Below are positions 6,076 through 18,100 of a stretch of 29,832 nt of DNA, piece by piece. How positions within the stretch are numbered: the stretch's first letter is position 1; each line of letters starts with the position of its first letter. Under the pieces are notes generated by a model. It saw only the letters and a program-made list of their open reading frames with translations. It did no database searches and was not told the origin of the DNA. Source of the stretch: an uncultured Clostridia bacterium. Its GTDB lineage: Bacteria > Bacillota > Clostridia > Christensenellales > Borkfalkiaceae. Made by a program: the position numbers and the translations under genes. The stretch spans positions 1 to 29,832 of the forward strand of contig CAKQSC010000004.1 in NCBI GenBank assembly GCA_934271725.1. Direction: 5' to 3'.

Positions 6076-6119
6076 GAGCGTATGGGGGAGCGTATGGGAA
6101 CGCTCCGAAGAACAGGAGG
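6076..6119 (+). promoter_or_regulatory. Structured leader and strong ribosome binding site of the giant gene
   Basis: An 11-base direct repeat GAGCGTATGGG (6076-6086 and 6088-6098) is followed by CGCTCC (6101-6106), which pairs with GGAGCG (6087-6092). CGCTC could alternatively pair with the first GAGCG, giving two competing hairpins. AGGAGG (6114-6119) stands eight bases before ATG 6128 and fixes the start. Confidence 0.5.
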
Positions 6120-6127
6120 GAATATTT

Positions 6128-9100
6128 ATGGGTTTTGCACGAAGAGTAATCGCCTTTTTCATAGGCATTATCATCGGCGTCGTCAGCATATTCACCGGCC
6201 TTGCGATTGCGGGTTCCGTCTTTAAAGTAAAAGACGTTACCGCCGTAATCAACAAGGGGGACGTGGTAAGCGACGATCTGGGCAACGAAACTGTGCTGAC
6301 GTTGCTTTTGAAATTAGCGAACGGAGACGGCGTTATAGGAGATATGAACACGCTGGGCGATATCGCTACGAACGTACCGGAAGTCGCTACGAGAGTCAAC
6401 AAGATTCTTGCGGACGAACCGTACAAATCGTATGCGTCGCTTGCGGGCGTCGAAACGTTCGACGATATGAGAGAGTGGAAACTCGAAACCATATCGGAAG
6501 ACGCCGTAGAGGCGGTTAAAAAGAACGCCAACGTAGAAAAAGCGATGAAAGCGTTTAATCTCGACAAAGAAACGCTTGACGTACCTTTCTTGTACGAATC
6601 GAAGTACGTCGCTATAAACGCCGTTGACGAAAACGACAAGTCGGAAGGGTATAATCCGCAGGCGATAATAGACACGCTCGCGGAGAAAGCGCCGAAAGGC
6701 TTGTACTACAAAACGGGAGATACGTTCGTACGCGCGTACGACGATAACGGAACGTTGAAAAACGAGGCGAGAAACCGCGTTATCTATTTCGATTTCAACG
6801 AGATAACGAGAGTATGCCTCGACGACTTTATGTCCGTTATAAACGTTTTGCTTAAAGACGATAACGACAATATCAATTTCGATATGATTACCTTCGACGC
6901 CATAAAAGACCTTGCGGGCGTCGACCTTCTGAATTCGAGTAATCTGCTGAATGCGTTGTTTGACGGAAGCACTTCTTTCTCTTTCGTTACCGATGCGACT
7001 AAAATCACGAAGTTGTTCGATAACAAGAACATAGGTCTTTTGTACGGCGAACTCGACAAAGACGAGAACGGCATGATTAACAGAATAATCAGACTGTTTG
7101 AAAATAAGAGCATCGGTTCCGTTATAAGAGGGGATTTCAAAGGTCTTCTTGACGGAATAACCCTTGCGGGAATAAAAGACGCGCTTTCTATCGACAGCGA
7201 GATAATCGACACGCTTCTCGACAAGTTGGGAGACGTTGCCGTTTCCGACGTATTGTTTGCGGAAGGCGATGACAAGGGACTTAACGCCATTCTCGACAAA
7301 CTCACGGCGGACGACGTTGCGGACATACTCAACTTCGACGAAGAAAACGTCATAACCAAACTGTTGAGAACGGACGCTCTTAAAGGCAAAACGCTCAAAG
7401 AACTCGTTACCGAGGGCGAGGACGGAAAGCCCGGCATAATGACCGCTCTCGACGGGTGCTACATAGCGGATATAGTGGATATCGTCGGCGCGACGGACAA
7501 CAAACTTCTCGTTACGCTCGGAGATAAACTCAAAGACGTTTCGATAGGATCTCTTCTCGACACGAGCGAAGACGGCGGAATAAACAAAGCGCTTAAAATA
7601 CTCACGACCAAAGATATAGCGGAGATACTCGATCTCGGCGAAGAGAGTATGATAACCAAAGCGCTTATGAAGAGCGACGTTTCTCTTTACGATATCGTAA
7701 ATAACGTCGACGACGGCGTTCAGAGACTTCTCGACTCCTTTAAACTTACCGACATTCCCGACATAATAGGGCTTAAAGAAGACGATATAATAACGAAAGC
7801 GCTTGCCTATGCGGGAGATACGACGGTAGGCGACGTCGTCGATACGAAGAAATATATATGGAACGACGACGGAACCAAAACGGAGTCGGATGCGGAAGAA
7901 GCCGAAACGGGACTTATACACCTTCTCGGCAATTATCAACTGACTTATTTGCCCGAGATTCTCGGATTTACGAGCGAAGAAGACCTCGTTTACAGAGCGT
8001 TCCACGGCAAAACCACCACGCTTAAAGAAATAATCGGCGACAAAGACGGCGTAAAGAACCTGCTTAAAGTGTTCACTTTCGACGACGTCGCTAAAATCGT
8101 AAACTTAAAAGATACCATAATAGACAGAGCGCTCGCGGGTAAAACCAACCTTACGCTCGACCTTCTCGTAGAAGAAGACGGTTTGAGAACGGTTCTCGAC
8201 GACTATAAGTTCGGCGACGTTCCCGAAATACTTTTCGGTCTTGACGAAGAGGGTAACGTTAAGGACAAGAGCGGAGTAGTTACCCGTTTCTTCACGTCGG
8301 GTAGCGAAGAGTTGAAACTTTCCGTTCTTCTCGACGAAGACGCGATGGACAAAATACTTGCCAACTATACGCTTGACGATATTGCGAACATCGCGTTCGA
8401 TCCCGAAACGAACAATGCGTTTACCCGCGCTTTGAGGGGACACGACGTTACCTTGAAAGACGCCCTTGCGGACGGCGGTATAGACGACCTCCTCGGCGAT
8501 TATTCTCTCGACGACGTTGCGAGAATAGTTTACGGCAAAGAGGACGGCGCGGAACTTGAAAAAGAAAACATTCTTACGCGCGCGTTCATAGGAAAAACGG
8601 ATTTCTTCATAAGTTACGTCATCAACGGTATCGACGAAGAAAACGGCGAACATACGGACGGAATAACGGCTTTCCTCGGACTGTTCAGACTTAACGAACT
8701 CAACGGAATACTCGCGCTTCCGGAAGACGAAATACTTTACAGAATCTTAACGATAAACAACGGCAGAACGCTTGCCGAACTTCTTAAAGACAAGGTTCTC
8801 GACGACGGAAGCACGAAGAGCGGTGTTATAAGTTATATCGAAGATTTCACGCTCGAAAACGTTTCGTTCATTCTCGACGCGGGCGAAGACAACGCGATAA
8901 CCAAAGTTCTTACCAACGCCGTAAGAGCGCAGAAAACGATAGGCGAAATAATCAACGGCGACGACGGAATAAAAGATTTGGTAAACGACGTAACTTTCGG
9001 TGAAATCGATACCCTTTTGAACTACGAAGAAAGCAACGTAATACATAAACTTCTCGACGTTAAAAAGGACACTCTTCTCGGCGACGTTCTTAAAGAAAAC

Positions 9101-12100
9101 GGTATACAGAACTTCCTCGATACCTTCTATTTCTACGAGGTGCAGAAAGTTCTCGGTTACGGAGCCGACCACATTGTAGGCAGATTCCTTCTGACGTGCG
9201 CGAATCAATCGATAGGCGCGTTGCTCGTTAAAGACGACGAACACAACGGACTCGAAGATTTCTTTGAAACGCTTACCTTTTACAGAATAGACAAGATTCT
9301 CGACCTCGGCGAGGACAATATGATAACCAAAATCCTCAACGTTCGCAATTCCGACGAATGGAACGTTAAACGTTTGCTGAAAGGCGAAGCGTTGGATTTT
9401 GCGTATTCTCTTAACTTTGCCGATATAAAGGGCATAATAGACGCTGACGGCATACCCGAAAGACTTCTCGACCTTACGCCGGATATAACTCTCGGCGAAA
9501 TCCTCGGTAAAGAGGGCAGTATAGACAACTACCTCGAAAAAGTGTTTATCGGCAATATACCCGCGGTAATTTACGGCGTGGACGAAGACGGTAATCTTCT
9601 TAAAGACGATTTGCTTACGCGTGCGCTGACGGCAAACGGCATTGCCGGAATCAACGTAAGACAGGTTCTCGACGATACGAACGTCGTTCTCAAAGCGTTT
9701 ACCTTAAACGACGTTGCGGACGTACTCAACTTCTCGCCCGACAATATAATAACGCGCGCTTTGAGAGGCCACGAACTTACCGTTTACGACGCGGTTAATA
9801 ATTTCGATCTTATTCTCGGCGAATATAAAGTAAGCGACGTTCCCGCCATTCTTTACGGCAGAAACGACGACGGAACTTATAAGAGAAATTCGATATTTAC
9901 GAGAGCGCTCGATATAGACGTAAGTCTTTCGGACGTTTTCGGCGAAGGCGGAGATATAAACAATCTTCTCGATAAATACACTCTCGCAAGCGTTGCTCAT
10001 ATTTTTAATTACGGCAACGACAACCTTATCGGCAGAGCGCTTATCGGGCACGACGCTCTGACTATTAAAGACATTGTTTCGGACGGCGGAATACAGGCTC
10101 TCGAAAAAGAATATACGTTTGACGATATTGCGTATGTACTTTATTACAACGCGGAAAACGACGTAATAGAAAACAACGTGCTTACACGCGCTCTCGCGGA
10201 CAAAGACGTTACGGTATTCGACGTTATAGACGGCGGAGTCGACGTGATTCTTAACGCGTATAAGGCGGGAGAGATAGCGGGCATCGCGGGATTCAAGCAG
10301 GATTCTTTCGTAACGAAAGCGCTTAACGACGCGGATATTTTCGACAAAACGGTAAAAGAGATAATCGACGGCGGTGTCGATCTTATTCTCAACGCATATA
10401 CGTTCGACGACGTTGCGAAGATATTCTTCACGAACGGCGATATGGTTAAGGACAGCATGATAACCCGCGCGCTTCTCGGCAAAAACATAACGCTTAAAGC
10501 GGTTGCGGACGGTAATATCGATGAAGTGCTCGGCGCGTACGCGGTTAAAGAAATAGCGACTATTCTTTACGGCAGAAACGAGGACGGTTCTCTTAAAGAG
10601 GACACGTATATCGGCAGAGCGCTCGATATAGTCGACGAAACGCTTAACCTTTCCGACGTCGTAGGAAAAACGGGTAATATAAACAATATATTAAAACAAT
10701 ATAAGGTGGGCGACGTGGCTTACGTTCTCAACGTCGGCGAAGATAACCTTATAGGAAGAATCGCGCTTACGGAAAGCCTTAAAGGTTGGAAGTTCGACGA
10801 ACTTCTTAAAAACGCAGAACTCGAAGACGGAAAAACGAAGAGCAATCTTATCGTTGCCGTAGAGGGCGTTAAACTCGGCGAAATATCCGCAATAATCAAC
10901 GCGGGCGAGGACAACACGATCACCAAAGCGTTGACTTATACGGAAACGCGCGCAAACACTACGGTAGGCGAAGTTATCAGCAATAAAGACGGGCTTAAAG
11001 ATTTGGTAAACGACGTAACGTTTGAAGAAATTCACGGTTACCTCAATTATACCGAAGGTCCTTTGCACGAACTTTTAAGCATTAAGATAGTAAACGACGA
11101 CGGTTCGGGAACACATTCTCCCACGCTCGGCGAAATACTTGCCGAAAACGGAATACAGAACTTCCTCGATAAAGTAACGGTAGAACACGTCGAAAAGATT
11201 GCAAATCTTACGGGAATGGGCGCAAGAGTATTAGAAGTGCTTCCCAAAACGCTCACCGTAGGAAGCGTTATAAGAAACGGCGTTGACGAAATAACTTCCA
11301 AAGTATACGTAAACGACGTGGCTTACGTTCTCGGTTACGGCGAAGAAAACATCGTCGGAAGAGCGCTTCTTTCGCAAGGCGTTTCGATGATGACTATAAA
11401 AGAAGTCATCGACGGCGGTGTGGAAACGGTTACCGCGAAATATACCTTGAAAGACGTTGCTTATATACTTTATTACGATAACGAGGCGGGCGAGGTCAAA
11501 AACAACATCATAACGCGCGCGCTCGATAAGAACGTAACCGTAAAATCGATTATAGACGGCGGAGTGGACGAATTGCTTAAACAATACACCGTCGGCGACG
11601 TTTACGATATTATAGGCGCGGGCAACGACAGCGTAGTAGGTCGCGCGCTCGGCGTTGAAAAAGCAAGAAACATTACCGTTTACGATATTTACAAGAACGG
11701 TATCGACGCGATTGCGGACGCTTATACGCTTGACGACGTTGCAAAGATTTTGTATACGGAAGAGGGCGGTTCGGTTACGGATAACCTCGTTACCCGTGCG
11801 CTTCTCGGCAAAGACGTAACGATTAAAACGGTTATATCGGACGGCGGAATAGACGCTCTTCTCGATATGTACACCTTGCCCGACGTGGCGACGATAGTTT
11901 ACGGCGTTGACGAGGACGGCAACGTAAAAGAAAACAATTATTTAACCCGCGCGCTCGCGTATGCAGACGGCATAACGATTAAGTCGGTTATTTCGGACGG
12001 CGGTGTTGAAACGCTTCTCGGAAAATATAACCTCGACGACGTGGCGGGTATTCTCGGTTTCGGCGAAGACAACCTTATAGGAAGGGCTCTTTTAGGACAC

Positions 12101-15100
12101 AGAGTAGTTCTTTCGGACGTTATAAGAAACGGCGGAATGAGTTCTCTTCTCGGCGACTACGTTTTAGGCGACCTTTCTTACATACTCTATTACGATACCG
12201 AAACGGGCGAAGTTGTCGACAACGTTTTCACGAGAGTGATTTCCGCGCACGACGAACTTAACGTTTGCGATATAGTTCGGGACGTAAACGTTCTTCTCAA
12301 AGCGTATACGACGAAAGATATCGTTAAGATTTTCAAACTCGACGAGGACAATATTCTTACCCGTGCGTTGAATTGCAACGACGTGGTAAGCATTTACGAC
12401 GTATTGCAGGACGAAACGCTCGAAGACGGCACCAAGAAGAGCGGTCTTATAAAATACGTAGAAGCGTTCAGACTCGGCGATATTCCGACCATAATTTACG
12501 GCGCGGAAGTGAAAGACAACCCGATAACGAGATTCATGCTCGCTCATCCGGACGTTACGGTGGGAGATTATCTTAAAGACGACGGACTTAAAGCGGAACT
12601 CGGCGACTTTACTTTCGGCGAAGTTGCGGTGATACTCGACCTCGGCGAAGATAATATCGTAACGAAGTTCCTTAAACAGCACGATACTCTCAAAATATCC
12701 GACGTATGGGATAAAGAGGGAATCAAAACGCTTTTAAGACAAGTAACCACGAAAGACATAAGCGAACTTCTTCAACTCGACGAAAACAGCCTTGCGACAA
12801 AACTTCTCGTTTCGGTAGATTCTAACCTTTACGATCTTGTCGGTGTTAAAAACGGTATTCAGAACGTACTCGATACCTATCCCCTGTCAAAGGTTTTGAA
12901 CGTCATCGACGGCGCGGTTGAAAAGGACAACGTTATTTACAAAGCGGTCGTTGCGCTTTCGGACAAAAACGAAGGGCTTACCGTCGGTCAACTTACAAAA
13001 GTAACGGACGGCGAACTCGGCGCGCTTACGTATGCAAAGAAACTCACGCTTACCGATATCGGAGTAGACTTTACGAAGTACGAATTGTACAACGTATTGC
13101 TCGTAAACGAAGACGCGGACGGCGTAAGAAAAGAAATGACGATAGGCGAGATGATAGAAAAGAACGAACAGGGCGAGTTGGGAATAGTCGCGAAAGCGCT
13201 CGATACTCAACTTTGCAGGTTCAAAGGCGTGTTTATCGCGGGTGATAATTATCTCAACAGATTGCTCGACGAAAGCGCGGGATTCTCGGTAAGACAAGTC
13301 GTAACGAACGACGGACTTAAAGATTACGCAAAATCGTTTACGGTCGCGAAAGTCGGAAACGTATTTAACTTAAAGACGGGTATCCTCGGAAGGGCGGTTA
13401 CGACGTTCGGTTACTGGAACGTGGGCGACCTTCTCTTTAACGAGGGCGAAGCGAAAGACAGAATAAACGGAATAACGCTCGGTCAGGTAAGTAGCGTAAT
13501 TTACGAATTCGGCGAAGACAACTATATAGTCCGCGCGCTTAAAGAATATCAAAGCACGACGATAGGCGAAATTACCGCGGACGGCGGAATGGAAACGTTC
13601 CTTAAAGGCGTAACGGTAGAAAACGTCGGCAACATAATAGGCGAACAGACGGGCGCGACGGGCAGAGCGATAAAGGCTCTCGCAAGTTGGAATATCGGCG
13701 ATATTATTTACACGGACGGCACGCTTGACGGCTATCTCGACGTGTTGACGTTTGAAAAAGTAAGAGATATAGCATTTGCGGAAGAAACGGACAATTACAT
13801 TTACAGATTGTTGTCCGCTACTCCCGACAAGACGGTCGGTCCGATAATCAACGGCAAACTTCAAGATTATCTCGACGAACTCAACTTTGCTCATCTCGAC
13901 GCCGTTCTTAAACTCGGTGACGACAACCTCGTTACAAGACTGTTAAGACAGGATCCCGACTATTCGGTGGGCGATTTGCTTAAAGATACGGACGGAAAAG
14001 ACGGTATTGCGAGATACCTCGACAACCTCACGTTCGGAAAAGTAAAGAACGTTCTTAACAGAGAACACGACGATTTACTCACAAGATTGCTCGACGTAAC
14101 TCCCTCGCAGTCGATAGGTAGACTTATCGACAACGGAGTCGGCGATTATCTCGACAGATTTACGTTCGGTCAGTTAAACAGAGTGCTCGCTTTCGACAAC
14201 GACAATATCATAACCAAACTTCTTCTCGAAACGAGAACGCAGTCGGTAGGCGAACTTCTCAAAGAGGACGGAATCAAAAATTATCTCAACACGCTTACGC
14301 TTGCAAACGTTCGTAACGTAACGGGTTGGAACACGGGTATTGCCGGTCGCGCGCTTGAAAAGTTTGCGGACTGGAATCTCGGAAAAGCGTTGTTCGAGAA
14401 AGAGGGCGCGAAAGATTATATTTATTCCGTAACGTTCGATCAACTCGGCGAAGTCGCGTTTGCTCCCGAAACGGACGATTATATTACGAGAACGCTTAAA
14501 GAAGTCGGCGACTTCACGATAGGCAGACTCGTTGCGACCGACGGCGTTAAAGATTTGTGCAATCAATTGACGCTCGGAAGCGTTTACGATATTCTTCAAT
14601 TACGCGCGGGTATTCTCGAAAGAACGCTTAAACAATTCTCCGCGTGGAATATCGGCGACTTGCTGTTCACCGAGGACGGATTAAAGAATAAACTCGACAC
14701 GGTTGAAATACAGGTTATTCCCGACTTGTTGTTTAAAGAGGGTACGAACAATATGTTCTCCCGTTTGCTCGACGGCAAAACGATTACGGTCGGCGAAGTT
14801 ATTGCGGAGGGCGGATTCGACGCGCTTTGCGATACGTATAAACTTACGGATTTCATAACCATTTGCGAAATACGCGAAGGGTCTCTCAAACGCGCGCTCG
14901 AAAAGGCTACGGATCTGACGGTTAAAGACGTCGCGACGGGCGATTTCGCGGATACCGTTCTCGGCAAATATACCTTGAACGACACCGCGTATATCGTATT
15001 CGGCGACAATCATCCGAACAACATTCTCGAAAGAGCGTTCGAGGGCGATGATACCACGCTTAAAGAAATAACGGGCGAAAACGGCTTGAAGAATTATCTC

Positions 15101-18100
15101 GACGGGTATACGTTCAACAGAATAGCGAACGTACTCAACCTCGGCGAAGACAATCTCGTAACGGAAGCGTTGAGAAGCGCGGACCTTACGGGAATGACCG
15201 TCGGCTCTGTTACGGACGAAGCGGGACTTAAAGAGTTCTTTGACAAATATAAGATAAGTTACGTTACGGACATTATAGGAAAGCACGCCGGCACGAACAA
15301 CGTCGCATACAAACTTGCGGGCAAACTCGGCGAGTATTCGGTAAGAGATATGCTCGAAACCAAAGAAAACGGCAATCTCGGCGCGTACGAAATAGCGAAA
15401 GCGAAATTGACGGCAAGCGACTTGGGTATCAACCTCGTCGACTACAAGTTGTTCAACAAGATTCTTATCGTAGACGGCAGAGAACTCACCATAGGCGAAA
15501 TAATAGATAAAAACGCCAAAGACGAGTTCAGAATCGTAGACAGAATAAAGAGTATGAAAGTCAGCGATTTTGCTTATACGATAGACAGCGAAAACAACTC
15601 TGTTGTAAATAAAGTGCTTCTCGCTGGCGCAGACGTAAGCGTTGCGGATCTAATCGACACGGAACAGAAAGAGTGGACGAACGCCGACGGCACGGTAACA
15701 AGCGAAACGGGTCTCGTTCACCTTGCGAAAGCACTTAAACTTTCGGACGTCGGCGTTGACGTAAGCGGTTACAAACTGTTCAAAGCCGTTCTTATGCGCG
15801 GTGGCAACGAAATGTCGATAGGAGATATCATCAAACAGAATGCGGACGGCGAACTCGGAATAGTTTCGAGCATAAAGAAGATGAATATCTTCGAGTTCTA
15901 CAAAGCGTTCTTCGAGGAAGAAAGCAACGTAGTCAACAAGATTTTGCAAAAAGGTTTCGGCGAAACGAAATACACGGTCGGCAACTTGCTCGATTCCGAA
16001 CTCAAACTCTACTGGGAAGAGGACGGAAACGTTTATTCCGAAACGACTCTTTCGCACTTGCTTAAATCCTTAACGCTCGACGAACTCGGCGTTGTGGGCG
16101 ACGGCGACGCGGATACGCTTCTTTACAAAGTATCTCACAACGCTTCGGGCGACGCTCTGTCTTTGCGTAAACTTATCGACAAAGACGCGAACGGCGATTA
16201 CGGCGTTATAGCGAACGTAAAAGATTTGAACCTTGACCAGTTAGGACTTGCGAAAGCGGACGGCACGGATTTACTTTCCAAGATTGCCAACAAGGGCAAT
16301 AACAAATATTATACGGTAAGAGAACTTATCGACACCAAAGCGAAATACGTATGGGACGAAGAGGGTAACAAGACTCTCGTAACGGACGGCGGAGAAACGG
16401 TTATGAACCACGTGTTCATGGGACTTACGCTTTCGGGCGATTTGAGCCTCGACATAGGCGACGCGGACGGGCTTCTTTACAAACTCGTACACGCGAAGAA
16501 CGCGGACGGCACGGAATACGAACTCACCATAGGCGAACTCAAAGACACCGTCGACGAGAGAACCTTAGGCGAAGTCGTTCCCGCAACCGCAATACCTGCT
16601 TATTTGGCGGGCATACTCGATTTGACGTTCGCTAACCTTATGGACACCAAGAAGTACGTTTGGGATGCGGAAGGCAACAAGACGGAAGATCCTAACGGCG
16701 AAACGCACGTAACGCACGTAATCAACGAAATCAGAGTTTCGGATATAACGGGCGATTCGGACAACGCGGTAATAGGCGCGTTGGGTGCGTTGAAAGTCGG
16801 CGAGTTGGACGACAACAACAAGGTACAAGCGGAAATCAACAAGATTGAGTTGGTAGAATTGCTCGGAACGGAATCCAAGGCCCCGGGCACGCTTATGTAC
16901 AAGATTTCGCACGACGCAACCGGCAACAAGATTACGGTAGCGGGTATTACCGACAGAGTAAACGCTTTGACGATAAGCGACGTAGTCGACACGACGGGCA
17001 GCAAGGTACTTCAATATCTCGGCAACACGAAGATAAACGACCTTGCAGGCAAAGTAACCGAAATGACGATAGGCGACGTAGTCGAAGTAGGCGACAATAA
17101 AGTACTTCAATATCTCAGCGACAAGAAGATTACCGAACTTTCCACGGCAATCGACGGTATGAAGATATCGGACGTTGTGGGCGATACGACGGGTAATCCG
17201 ATAATCGACAAGATGAAAGATTTGACGATAAGCGACCTTAAAGATCCCGCGAAGATTAAAGATGCCGTAAATAACGTCGCGCTTAAAGACGTCATCGACG
17301 TAGAGGGCAACAAACTTCTTACGGTAATCGCTTATAAGGACGGCAACCCCGTAACGGTGGGCGGTCTTTCGGCAAGAGTAAACGAAGTTAAAATAGGCGA
17401 CCTTATAGCGGAAAGCGACAACGAAGTAATCAACGCGATAAGAAATATCACGTTTGAAGAAATCTGCGACGCAAACACTTACGTCTGGGACGAAGCGGGC
17501 AACAAAACGCAGTCCGACGCGGAGGGCGCAAAGACTATTCTTTCCCACACGATAGACGGTATAAGCCTCGACAAAGTTATGAACATAACGGACGAATCAA
17601 CGGGCGTCATCAAGGCGTTCAAGGGCTTGACGGTAGGCGACCTTAACGACAACGCAATTATAAAGGAAAGAGTAAACGCTCTCGATATAGTTGACGTACT
17701 CGACGTTACTCCGGGCAGTATTCTCGAAAAGATCGCTTACGAGAAAAATGCGGACGGCGAAAGCGTAAAAGTTAAAGTCAAAGATCTCGAACACAGAGTC
17801 GAACACATAACGATAAAAGAATTGTTGCCGGGCGCAAACGAAAAAATATTTGCTTTGTTCGGTAATAAGACGATAAACGAAGTAGGTAGTTTCGACTTTA
17901 ATAACGTAACCCTTTCGGAAGTTATCGACATAGATCCGACCGATAAGATAATGACCAAACTCGGCGGAAAAAAACTTTCGGAAATGGAAGCGGGCATCAA
18001 GGAATTGCAACTTCAAGACGTACTCGGAGAAAACACGGGTTGCGCTATCATCGACAGCCTTGCAACTTCTCAAATCAAAGACTTGCCGACGGCAATCAAT

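Noticed and set aside
6074..6127. 18-codon upstream extension of the giant protein starting at GTG 6074
   Set aside because: No ribosome binding site before it, while AGGAGG stands eight bases before ATG 6128, which also begins a normal membrane-targeting N-terminus.
6314..8005. 563-codon open frame on the minus strand inside the giant gene (and many similar ones up to 18505)
   Set aside because: Shadows of codon bias in the repeat gene: no ribosome binding sites, no recognisable domains, composition very rich in R, F, Y and V as expected from antisense translation of GAC/GTT/CTC-rich repeats.
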